DNA from: Taiwanofungus camphoratus
Lineage: Eukaryota > Basidiomycota > Agaricomycetes > Polyporales > Taiwanofungaceae
NCBI GenBank assembly: GCA_003999685.1
Contig: CP021233.1
Coordinates: forward strand, 1 to 64,000
DNA: 64,000 nt
Direction of reading: 5' to 3'
Shown: in pieces, positions 17,801 through 29,189 of the stretch
How positions within the stretch are numbered: position 1 is the first letter of the stretch
Layout: each line of letters starts with the position of its first letter
Translations under genes and position numbers: made by a program
The notes under the pieces: model-generated
What the model was told of the DNA's origin: nothing
The model's input: only the letters and a program-made list of their open reading frames with translations
The model's database searches: none

Positions 17801-19239
17801 TGAAACGAATGTAGGGGCCATAATCGCTGCGCAGCTTTGAAGACTAGCTTGTCCCCTCGCGTTGAGAGATTAAAGAACGATATCAGACGTTTCGTGATGT
17901 TCGAAGACGGCAGGGCACCAGAAACGCACAGCATTATAGCGGTCTTGATTAAAAACTTCAGGCTTCTTATCAGCATAAACATCAGGAGAAGAGACGAGAA
18001 CATGACACCGGACACGTTCGTGTCGCATTATCATCCACATGCTTGACTGAACATCCTCAAACTATGCGACTTTTCCGGGAAGTCAAGGACCATACAGAAT
18101 TCGCCTGAAACACAGATCACGATGCAAGGTGCTCACTACACCGCATCAGCCACAAAGGCGTGTTAGGATAAATATGGACTGGCGCGAGCGCGAGAAGGAA
18201 CGCTGAGGAGGAAGTTAATAATGCCAGCAAGGGCCAATAGCTCACCTTAGATGCAGCTCTGCTTTAACCAATGTTTCGCTAGTTTCTTGCTGCCGTTACC
18301 AGAGTCCCTGGTACCACCAGACAATTACAGTTGGCAGAATACAACGAGACCTAGCGGAGAGACTATGTTGACTGAAGGACTGCGAACGACCATGGTTGCT
18401 GATACGGGTGATGTCCGATAGTAAAGGTCGTTCGGTGTGACTCTGTGGTGTGATGAAGTGAGTGCTAGAGCGTTGCTGTGCCAAAATTGTAGCCGCAGCT
18501 CGTCAGCCTTTTACGACATAGTGATCTCGATCTGCATCGTCCAATTTCCCAGCCTAGAGCCATCATGTAGCTCGAAACTCTTCCTCACCCTTGGGAGTTT
18601 CTCAGCCAGATACGCCAACACAACCGGTCCTGGTATGGCTGGTCGTCTCCTTCAGAGCACCCAGGTTTCTCACAGCGTGTCAATGCTGGGTATGAAGAGG
18701 TACGGCGAATAATTGATCAACGTTCTCTCTGACGCCTTAACCCTCAATTCGGTGCCGCAGTCTACTTCTTTCCCCTAATCAAGCGTCTGAGAACACATGG
18801 GGCCTCCATCTGAGAACTGTCCTCGCTGTTGGCCAGCACCACCTGGACTCGTTCGTCACACCACTTGCCGGAGCTGTGCACCGATACCCGCACTCGGACC
18901 TTGCCACCAAGTCTGCTCCTCCCATCTATCATTTCAGCGCTTCTGTGATGGCCGAGCTCACCGTCTGCACTCAATCCTCGGGGCGCTCGTCTGCCCGGTG
19001 CCATGGGTGCATGGGTGCATTTCCTCCTATGGTTGCGCACGCTTGCTTTATCATCACTCCGGTACATATCAAAAGCCACGTCGTATACGTCCGCCATTCA
19101 TCAGGGAAATCCTGGGGAAGAGATGGCTCCCTATCTGATCATCAAAGTCCTGACGGCCGACTCTTCTAAGGAACAGAGTCTCTTCTTCGCAACATCGCCG
19201 CATCCTTCCATCACTGCTGTGCTCCGACACCTCTGACAG
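14826..19239. other. Gene-sparse subtelomeric stretch
   Basis: I find no family resemblance, long conserved frame or convincing exon chain. The longest frame (139 codons at 16142-16561, plus strand) has no recognisable motif and lacks signs of real coding. Probably decayed subtelomeric DNA; short novel genes cannot be ruled out. Confidence 0.5.
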
Positions 19240-19246
19240 TATATAT
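19240..19246 (+). promoter_or_regulatory. Possible TATA element of the membrane protein gene
   Basis: TATATAT lies about 70 bp upstream of the ATG at 19315 on the same strand. Position and sequence fit a core promoter, but there is no further support. Confidence 0.3.
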
Positions 19247-19314
19247 CCACTTAGCCGTGTCGTTTTACGTGAGGGCGCTCGCCTCCCGACTCTCCCAATC
19301 GTAGTCACCTCGCG

Positions 19315-20694
19315 ATGGCCGTCCCCTTTCTTGGTGCCAACCTCGCCGTCATCGTCATAGAAAGTCTTTTCTATGGCATTTTCTTCATCCTCTTCTCGAC
19401 CTCGATCTACCTCACAATACGTCGTCATCAGCAGTCGGCTGGGACGACCACCCGGCCGCTGTATACGTCGCCCATGTTTATCGCATCTCTCCTTTTGTTT
19501 GCGACTGTGACCGCCGTAAGTATGATTTCTAATTTCTATCTGGGAATATCCATTGAACCCAAGCAGCATTGGATCATCGCGGTCTATCGCCTGTATGCGG
19601 CATTCATTACTTTCCGAGGCGGCACAGAGCCGGTGCTTTTCTTTGCGGACGAAGCCCAGATAACAAATGTTGTGAAGACCGGCTTTCTGGTAGCAACGAT
19701 ATTCATTGGAGACACTATGATCGTAGGTCTACTAGAAGTGTTGGGCAAGTTAACGCTTACGGTGTCCCCCTGCTAGATCTACCGTCTCTGGATAGTGTAC
19801 AATTACAATAAACATGTCGTCCTTTTTCCGCTCTGTACGCTGGTCGGGCTGTTGGGTGAGTTGATCGCCTGTATCGCAGCTGCCGCTTTCACCGATATGT
19901 ATCTTCGTCCACGTGCGAAGTTTCCGGCATTGGTATAACCTATCAATGGACTCAGTATACATTGGGGGAGAACGTATTCGAGACCGCTGCTGGCCGCTGG
20001 ATCACAAGTGATTGCGTATTCACCTTCTGGTCCGTGGTAGCTTTCCTTGTCGCCCTAGTACGCTAACGGTCCATCTATAGCACGAATGTTTATTGCTCAG
20101 GTATGTATCCTTGCGTCCTACAATCAATAGCGACGTACCGAGTGAGATTACTCAAACAGTGCTGATTGGGTGGAAGGTATGGAACACCAACATCACTGCC
20201 AGGCAATATGGGGGTGGTAGCCTTATGGTTCGTGAAAACTAGACCAGTAATCGAAAGCCTTTGATTGATTGTTTATCCGGTAGGGTGTTCTGACTACCAT
20301 CGTTGAGAGTGCTGCCCTCTATACGTATGCCCGCTCCCTCTTAAATGATACTATTCCTGACGTGCGCTCTTCCAGGTCATGGACGATTTTCTTCCTCGTG
20401 TCCTATCAGTCGCGCTCCGATATCCAATTCACCGTCATTGATACTTGGGTCCCTGTTGCCGGTATTGCCTTCATGATGATCAACGTCCGTGTAGGATTGG
20501 GTTGGGCGCAGAAGGCGTCTCAGGACTACTCTGGTGGCAGTCGTTCTTATGGAGGACCTTCCGCGCAGGTACGCTCGGAGCAATCGTTTGCGATGCGTCC
20601 AGTTGCTGTCAACATTACCCGCATTGTGAATCACGAGGACGAGTTGGAGCCGCCATTAAAAACGCTCTCGGGCAGCGAGTTCGCACAACCTTAA
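19315..20694 (+). CDS. Seven-membrane-span fungal protein of unknown function
   Basis: Member of a large agaricomycete family of multi-pass membrane proteins without known role. About seven introns: 19516-19566, 19723-19776, 19856-19920, 20030-20080 (non-standard donor GTCCGT), 20101-20159, one ending near 20283, and one ending 20375. Spliced, it gives the family's usual blocks: MAVPFLGANLAVIVIESLFYG (first span), HWIIAVYRLYAAF, NVVKTGFLVATIFIGDTMI-IYRLWIVYN, ENVFETAAGRWITSDCVFTF-CTNVYCS-VLIGWKVWNTN, VLTTIVESAALYT-SWTIFFLVSY, and VAGIAFMMINVRVGLGWAQ (last span), then a hydrophilic tail ending SGSEFAQP. The start is chosen because the first span follows it at once. It looks intact and is the gene nearest the telomere. 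Exon edges are by eye. Confidence 0.75.
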
Positions 20695-22400
20695 GATTCG
20701 GCGGCGTACTATGGGACGAACGTACGTTGTTTTTTGTCACTAGTCTTGTAACGCATTGTCTGAAATGACGACATCGATAGGATGACTTCCCTGAGCGGAC
20801 GATTGCCTGCCCAAACCCAGTACCTGAAAGTGAACGACTATGTAGAATCTATTCATGTGTTGGATATACCGATGTCGTCAGTTGGGTTGTTTTTTGTAGG
20901 GATGCGACCTTAGATCGTGTTCAGCGCAGGACTCGACCTAGGGTTAGCCGAGCTGCTGTGTAACACCTTTCTTTTGTAGCTATGTACCGTAATACGATCT
21001 GTAATCTTGCAGCCACCCATTGCAATTCATTGTCTTATGGAGATATTTGCGCAGCCACGGCATGTTAATGCGAAATTGCGAATGCTGTTTCAGAGCTCGG
21101 TAGGGCGACGCAACAAAGAGATCCGAAAGCCGTGAATGGGTGATGAAATATAATATGGCCCATTCGGACGTCCATGGTCAGGGAGACTTGGAAACAATGC
21201 TTTTCAGACGGGGACCAAATTATGCTTGAGAGAGTTCTCCGTCGAGGTAATCGACTGTAAGTATCAAATCACCGTCGCATGTCAATAACGGCCATGATAC
21301 TTTGATCCGGCGAAGCTTTCAAGGGAGTCCCTGCATAAATGTAAATTTACAGAGGGTTCTTCTCTCTGTACACATGCTATCCGAGCGACTAATTGTGGTC
21401 CTCAGCACAAGCGTCCCTAGACATCCAAATGCTGGTGATTGGCTATTTCCCAGGCCAATCAAGAATTTTGATTAATCGGTACTACCTGGTCATTGCTCTG
21501 CATGGTTCTGATGATCCTCTGAAAAAGTTCTGATCCCTCCTATCATTGTTACCTGCTGGCCCGGCTCGCTTTAGCTCCCATCTCACCTCAGAGCCTCCTG
21601 GCAATTGGTTGACTTGCTTTGGCATTATAACTCAGGTCAGGTCGTTAAGCCTCTTCTAAAGAATTCGAACATACGTCAGACCTCTTTCCTCATGCATGGC
21701 GATCATATCTCTAGCGATTGTGGATTGGCGCAGAGTACCCATGGCTGAATCGTTTTGAAAGATTTGGCCATTCTCGCTTGTTCGCCATCAGTGAAGTTCT
21801 AGCTGTAGCAAGGTTTGTTCACCCGTACTCGCTTACCTACAGATCTTTTGTTTCCATGTCTTTCATTCCCACTTCATCCTTGTATCCAACCCGTCTAACT
21901 AAATGCAACGAGCATTCGAAAATGATGTTTCTTCCAGTCGGTGGCCCGCGTCATGATCCATGATGTCCCTCGCTCACTAGACCGGGGAAAGTGACAACAA
22001 GTGTCATACCATGGGATCCTGAAGGTTCCTGAAACCCATATGTGAAATCACGTCCTTTCTCACATTCCTGTCGTATAGGCTACTTACCATTGTTTACAAT
22101 ACTACTGTGTGCTATCCAACGACACCGAGCACATCGATGTGCCAAATATATGGACTGATACGGTATATTCTTATACCTCAACTAATCAGAAACATGTGCT
22201 CACTTAGAACTGCGTACATTCCATGCCAATGAAACTCCCAAGTTGGAAGACAGTGTCTCTTCCTCAGTGTCGACCTGATCATGCCTCGTCTCTGTCTCGT
22301 CTGTGCGGTATCAGCGGCGCAATGCATTCTCTATCACTTTCTTTCATACGGGGGCTTGTAGCCGATTGAATCGTGCTATCATTTCTGGCCCGTAACTAAG
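20695..22400. other. Intergenic stretch without recognisable gene
   Basis: No conserved frame, repeat or RNA gene seen. It separates the membrane protein gene from the start of the tandem duplication. Confidence 0.5.
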
Positions 22401-23503
22401 CTGCGCCTTGTTGATGATGCTTATGGTGACTTTCCTTGGCATCCTAACATTATAACTGGTGTAACGTTCCCCTCATCTAGAAGTTGGCATTGTGCGATGC
22501 CAGTAGTTTACCGGTTGCCATAGTTGATGTCTATGGTAGACATCCTCGTAGAGCTTGTAGCTGCACCGTCTACCCCATTGAGGCATTCGTCAAGCATCTC
22601 AGACAGGCACCGTTTTTGCTTGTACGGAGGAGGAATGAACATTTTGAGCCTGTCGGATTCGAATTCCTCGATAATCGAGACATCGGCCTGCCCAAAGTGT
22701 GGAAATTCCTCATCAAAATTTAGGTCAAGACTAATCCGGTGACGGTAGTAGTGACTATAGCTTACACTGAGACTGGTAGTTCCAAACATGTGTTTGGAAT
22801 CCTGTGCAGTGACGATTTCGATCCCGGGCGGAAATGTTCACGAAGGTGTATTGCATCCATTCCCCACAGAACTCGACAGGATGTCAGAACTAACGGTTGC
22901 CGCTGTACCTATGCGAGTATATTGATCATGATTCGCTATCCGGATCCTACGGGTCTCTTCAGCGAGTAACTTAGCGGCTGTAGGTAGGGTCAAGTCATCC
23001 CCAAATCCTGAGGCGAAGACGAATGAACTGGCAGCGTTCCTATCAAGTATCAGTGCAGTCGGTATTCATTTACCGCATTTATTCTGTAAAGGATTCACGT
23101 CGGAGAACACGCTCAGGCCTGCACCATGGAAATCAGAGAGCCTGCAAAGACTCATTGGCTTGACACGATATGGACTAGGCAGACTCGGACAACGCTCGAC
23201 AATAACCAACAGCGTCTGTCAGCTACGAAGCTTTAGACACCTCGGTCATATCAAGATCTAGGAGCTCATTACACCAAAAGGAAGGGTCGAGGAAATATCA
23301 TTCCCGTTTCGATGGCAATCTTCTTATCTTTCTGTGACATCTAAACACGACAGGTAGCTGCGGGCTCAACAGGCTGGGGAGCATCATACTGCATCAATCG
23401 AGATATACAATTCCAGTATAGATCCACCTGGAAACTTTCACACTACGCACATGAGCCTTTCGGTGGAAAATCATGCTACCGACATTTGTAGGAATGTCAA
23501 GCC

Positions 23504-26211
23504 TCAGGAACTACCAGTTTGTTCGTATTTGAGCTTGTTTGAGACCACGGACAACAGAGTATGACACTTACCAGGTGGAATGTCCAGTTCGTCATCATTA
23601 AGATACCAAGCTCCTGTGACAGGTGCTTTTAGTTTTGGCATTCACAAAAGTCCGAGTTCTTGGCTAGACATACTGTCACCTGTCATGGTTTTCTCGTTGT
23701 AGGTTTGACCATCACCCAACCAGTACATGCGATTGCTAACCCCGTCTTCTAGTTCATATTTGAAGTCTTCCCAGCGTGGATGCTCGAGTGCGCGCAGAGC
23801 ATGTAAGCTAGAACCTGCAGTCATCATCAGATAAACAGCCGAAAGAAGACGAAACCGTTATAAAGGGAATGATAGGTACCAGGGTAAACTCCGACGACTC
23901 GACCCTCTTCCTTCCCCACCTTGTACCACGATCGGCACTTCTCACTGAAGACAGACTAGTAGATCGAGCTCTTAGGCGCTTGAAGTTGAGGGTCATCAAG
24001 GTCTTTGACTTACCTTAGGGAAGAATTGCTTGAAACGCCGATGAGTCAGTAATTAGTATGTGCACGGGGTGACATAGAAGAGAGCACCTCTAAATATTCA
24101 TCAAAATCCTTCACAGCTTCGCTTGTGACCTCAACACTCTTCAGTCGTTCTCTTTGTACCTTCTGCGCAACCTGGACAGCATAATCCACCTGGCGTTCAT
24201 ATATTGGTAGGAGTACACCCGCACCGGTGGCCGTATTTGGTCCGTATGCCATGAACAAGTTGGGGAACCCATCGGAACAGACGGTCAGGTACGTTGTTGG
24301 ATGTGGTGACCACTTCTCCTGGATAGATATACCAGAGCGGCCTATCAGTGGGAATTCAAACTGAAATGTAGTATCGTATCCTGGAGAAATAAGGGGATCA
24401 CCACATATGAATGAGGTGCAGGAAGAGTAGGATCGCAACAGAATCACCTGTAGCGCATATAATAATGTCTAAGTTTGTGTGCTTCCCGTCAACAGTCTCA
24501 ATGCCGGAGGCCGTAATTTGCTTGATGCCTGATGGCACAAAATCGACCTTCGATCGAAGGCCAAATTAGTATCAATCTTGCAAATACAATCGGGACGGGT
24601 CAGAGAATGGTCACATTGTCTTCACAAAGCGCCTCAAGATATCCAGGACCAGGCGTCAATCTTCGGCAGCAAACAGGCCAGTCAGGTATTACTGAGCGGA
24701 AAGTGATCAGCAAGCTCAGATTGAGCAAGTAGCCTCAGGAAGTTAACTCACAAAGATCAGCGATCCAAGGCTTCTTGACAAGCTTCCTTCTCATATGCTC
24801 TTCTGAAACAACCCGTGCTCTCAACTGAGCTTCTGATCCCTTCAGAATCGTCTGATGCATAGACTAGTCTTGCATGTCACTCATCGAGAAATTAATAAGC
24901 GATCTTGCTGCTCACATTCATCGCTACCTCAAGCTCATGCCTGAACTCCTTGTGACGAGTCGGATCCTTTAGAGCCTGCTTCTCTTCTTCCGTGAAAGCA
25001 TCTGAAAAGGCATAACGGTCAAGATAGTAAAGTGAAATAGCAGCAGCAGAGTTACAATTATTGACCTCCGGGTCTCGCTTCAATATCTCGGCAATTTTTG
25101 AAATGGCAAACCCTGGCGACAACCAAGCCTTGCCTTTCGCAAAATTCACAACTTTAGCAACTCTGGGCTGAAGTGCCGGCACGATCTGGATAGCACTTGA
25201 GCCCTGTCATATTGTTGTTTAGATTCATGACACGTGAATATCTGTAAGGAAACCTACCACTCCAATCACACCGACTTTCTTATCATGCCACTTCTCCACT
25301 GCTTCTTCCCAGGGCTGGTCGCCTACATCAAAATTTGCAGAATGGAACAACGTGCCTTTGAAGTCGTCTAAGCCGTCAATGTCGGGCCATTTCCACCTAC
25401 TCTGACCCCCGACGGCTAAGAACAGGATGTCGGCCGTATCTTCAAAATCCTCACTGTCGGACTGGTTGTTGATCGCACCGACAGTAGAAACAGGCCGCCG
25501 GATACGTAAATGCCATTTGCCCGAGGGTTCGTGATAACGTGCATGTAAGAGTTGGTGGCGAAGTTTGATGTAGCGCATGAGTTTATACTTGTCGACTACG
25601 GACCGCAAGTAAGACAGTATCTCCCGACCGGGAGCATAGCAGCTGGACCAGTCCGTCTGTCAAGTCAAAGACGTTCAATCAATATGATACCACAACATAC
25701 TAGAGACTGACCTTCCGCTCGAACGACAGTTGGTACTGAAACTTGTGGTTAACGTAGATACAAGGTAGAATTACTAAGATAATCACACAATGTGATGGTA
25801 CATCGCAAGCGAGCCCACTATAAAGGAAGGAACGATCCAATGTCAAGATGCCATAAGCAATGAAGAGTGGCTTACGGATACTTGTTACTGTACCAAGTCC
25901 CTCCTATTCCAGCGTTCTTCTCGTAAATGGTGAGGTCAATGTTTTGCAACTTTTGTGGGAATCTGTTCACATATTTCCAAATGTCTGTATCTACGGCAAC
26001 AACTTTGAGCACAGTGACAGACATACCTTATTCCTGCAATGACACCGCTAAAACCTGCACCAATCACGACGACCTTGAGAGGTTTATATTCATCGATACA
26101 GAAGTCGCCCAGTCGGAAATGTTCTTTTTCCTGGCTGCCTCCTTGATGGTCACCGGAGGCCTTTGGAATAGCGAGCAAATTGACATTCTCAAGGGCAGTG
26201 AGGGTTCCCAT
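23504..26211 (-). CDS. Baeyer-Villiger-type flavin monooxygenase, left copy
   Basis: FAD/NADPH monooxygenase of the Baeyer-Villiger group, which inserts oxygen into ketones. The start MGTLTALENVNLL at 26211 is followed by VVVIGAGFSGVIAGIR (FAD Rossmann motif), FPQKLQNIDLTIYEKNAGIGGTWY, GLACDVPSHC, TDWSSCYAPGREIL, FKGTLFHSANFD (BVMO fingerprint, with Phe where Trp is usual), VGVIGV-GSSAIQIVPALQP (NADPH Rossmann motif), MHQTILKGSEAQLRARVV, LDIIICATG, YDTTFQFEFPL, FMAYGPNTATGAG, SVFSEKCRSWYKVGKEEGRVVGVYPG, and AWYLNDDELDIPP. About ten short introns with GT/AG ends connect these. All exons I could trace are open, including RMYWLGDGQTYNE, where the right copy has a stop. The last codons (to TGSS at 23504) are the least certain. 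Neighbour of a broken farnesyl diphosphate synthase. Confidence 0.75.
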
Positions 26212-27610
26212 GATAGGTAGAGGTGTTCAAAGTTGGTGAAGGTGGGCAGCCAAACTTCGCGGGCTTATAAACCATGGCAGGATGCCCCGGGCCTGATCCT
26301 GAAATATTTAGAAATACCGGATGACAAATGAAAGAAGACAGGGATCATGATCATCGTTCTCATGCAACACTGTTGATTCGCACCCTTGGGGTAATGAGTA
26401 GATAGTGTCAATGAGGAATATGACCTGCACTCTTGATTGCGAATATGGGTGTCGGGAACCCGTCAATGCCTGATTCTGACCGTTGGCAGTGCAATGATCT
26501 CACCTTCCGCGATAGCATGGGTACTGCAAGATGGAGTGACATCGAGTCACGAGTGTAAGTAGATAGTTCCAGAACCCAAAGCAGGGCAATTGCAGGATAC
26601 GTCTAGAAGCAGCGGAGTTTTGTGGAGCCTTCGCGCTTCCATGAGCAGACAATACACATCTAATGCTTGGGACAGTATGTTTAACTGACCGTCTTTACTC
26701 GATTCATAAATGGAAAGACCCGTTCTTGTCTGACGCAGCTTGCTAGATGGCAGTTGACACAACAAGGAGTCCACGGCTCTAGCTTTCTTGATGACGTAGT
26801 TGTTTAGGAGGTATGGCAAATCACCCATGGAGCTTTCCACAGACTCGCTGCCTTTCTCAGGCGAACAAGCAATTCCTTTTAAAGGTAGGGCAAAATCGGG
26901 CCCCTCAGCGTGACGAGATCGTTCTCCATATGATAGTCACACACCGGTCAATGTTCTACCTTCTGAGTTAGTGCAGCGACCAACATATAATGTGCCTTGA
27001 ATGCATAACGTAGTTGACGTGATTCGATCCTATCATGTGATTCGCCCTGAAGTCAGACTCTCCAATAAAACATTTTCGTCCCAGGTCAAGATCTCAGAGA
27101 CTCGACCACTTGCTGGCCCCATTTGGTTTCTGGAAAAAGTAGGAATCGTACGCATTAGAAAGACAATCAACCGAGAAATTTTATTCGGATGCTTCTGAAG
27201 TCACATCCTATCAGACTCAGCCGCTCACTGGATCACAAAGGGTTCTGGAGAAAAGAACTCGGCATCGTGGTCAAATCGGAAGCCAACGATCGTGGGTATA
27301 GCTCAGTCCCATGGTGTCATCTATTACGGTGTGGCTGTTAAACATGTTCCCGGCCAACAGGCGTTCGGTGGTTAGGCAGACACTAGGGGCGATGGAAAGC
27401 AAGCATGACAAAGTCATCGCACCAGAAGTGACATTACCAACCACTGCACAGTAATAGTGTGCAGCTGAGAAGTACATAGTATGAATGCCGTCCATGCATA
27501 CTATGCTGCTCTACCTGCGAAATGTGATTATAAACCAGCGACGCTCGATGCCTGTCAAAATGATGTCCTAAATCACGCACATAAACATCTATTTACCTCG
27601 CTGCCCTCAT

Positions 27611-28730
27611 TCATTTCTGCCTGTTGTAGATCTTATCCGAAAAGCTTTTGAAGGCCTCCCTCTTGAGCATCACTGCACTATCCGTCGTGCTAGGTTTCTC
27701 GGGAATCTTCTCGATGAGGCCCATGATACGTGTATACGTTCGCTCCTCATATTCCGCATAGTGCTTACGAATGGCCATTTCTTCATAGAGCGCTTTGATG
27801 CGCGCTTCGGCAGCCGCGTCCTTCCGTCCATAGTGTGCATCGAGCACGGCGCGATGTTCTAGAGTTGCGAGGGCGAGGGTCGTGTTGATGCACCACGAGC
27901 ACTTGTTGTCGATGATGTCTGTGCCGACCTTTCCGATTTGTTCGGGCGTACCAGCAAAATTAAGGAAGTCGTCTTGCACTTGGAAATACTCGCCAAGGGG
28001 GATGAGAATTGATTGTGCTAGCTGATAAGGATCTGCAGAAGGGGCGGCAGAGTGCACAATGCCGCACATGTACATGGCGAAAGCTACAGGGAGATGGAAG
28101 GAGTAGTATGCGGTCTTGTAGATGACGATGAGTAAGTGTCTGGAGAATAAGTACCATCTCGTCATGAGTTCAACCACACGCACTTCTGCAAGGAAGGTTT
28201 GCTCAGATCGACATGGTCTTCAGGAGCGTCGATCAGTTGACCCATCTCCGCCTGGAAGGTTGTATGGCAACTACATTTGAATGTCTGCGAATGAAAATTT
28301 TATACGGTAACTCACTTCGTGGAAGATCTCGAGAAGATGGACGTAGTGGGGTTCAGAGCGGAAGTGGGTTTTGAGAAGGTGATAGATAGCGGCCTCGAGA
28401 GTGAACGAGTCATTAAATGGCGAGGTAGTTGACCCTCTCCGGCCTGAAATAGCATGGCGGTCCCAGACGAGTGACAGGCTGGTCTGAAGGAAGAACACTT
28501 GCAGCTACAAAATATGACGACAATCGACAAAATTCGCAAAAAAGTGAGAATCGGAACGTACGAATTCCACGCACTACCCCAGGGTGGCTGCCAGTGCTTT
28601 GAAGTACTCGTCGTCTGACAAGGTTCGACTCTTGAGGATCTCGACGGTGTCGACCACAGACAGGCCGCGATTCGACCTTTCAAGTTACAAGTCCCTGCAC
28701 AAGTATAAAAACATAGAGCGGATTTTGACA
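27611..28730 (-). pseudogene. Decayed farnesyl diphosphate synthase, left copy
   Basis: The C-terminal half is well kept: [20 protein letters not shown], the second Asp-rich motif as [20 protein letters not shown] (DDxxD to DDxxN), [16 protein letters not shown], and the end SFSDKIYNRQK at 27611. The middle exon survives as [20 protein letters not shown]. The first Asp-rich motif DDMMD seen in the right copy is missing here (around 28440-28500 it reads [11 protein letters not shown]), the frame is disrupted, and the N-terminal exon ([10 protein letters not shown] in the right copy) is not found. Compared with the intact copy at 33991-35309 this one cannot make an active enzyme. Confidence 0.8.
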
Positions 28731-29189
28731 CATATTTGAGCCTCCGGGCTCCTTGTGCAAGGCGATCTTATCGTGCAGCACAGTTGACGTCTTTAACCCA
28801 CAATCGTCAATTGGTGCAGAGTGTTGTTAACTGAGTCCTTTGGAAGACTTGGGCATCCCACATACTAGTGGTACGTCATCAGTGCAATTGTAGCTGTGCC
28901 AAACCGTGTCTGCCGGCACTTACATGCCGCCGTTTCACTTCCGGATTTATGAGATTCCCGCTTCACAGATCGTTGACCCTGGGTTCTCCATACCGCTATC
29001 GTTTTAAACGATGTTTACTCGTATTGCGCATAATGGGACCTCCTACCATTTTCTCATACGCGGACTAGTAACCGTTCAGACATCCCAATATCTTCAAGTT
29101 GGACCTGTACTCGAGCTGTGTCCTACTGCGTCTTGTTGGTAATTGTTTTAGTGACCTTCCTCCGATTTCAGTATCAGAACTGGCTTATA

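Larger units (their letters stand above)
22400..28800. repeat. Left unit of a direct tandem duplication (about 7 kb)
   Basis: Matches 29190-35300 in order: a non-coding lead (AAGTTGGCATTGTGCGATGCCAGTAG-like at about 22482 against about 29206), the monooxygenase, a diverged spacer and the farnesyl diphosphate synthase. The offset is about 6.9 kb in the monooxygenase and 6.4 kb in the synthase, so the spacer differs in length. Exons are well conserved while introns and spacers have drifted, indicating an old duplication. Confidence 0.8.

Noticed and set aside
18762-19236. Overlapping ORFs just upstream of the membrane protein gene.
   Set aside because: Open on both strands, no motif, and they overlap the likely promoter with the TATA-like element.
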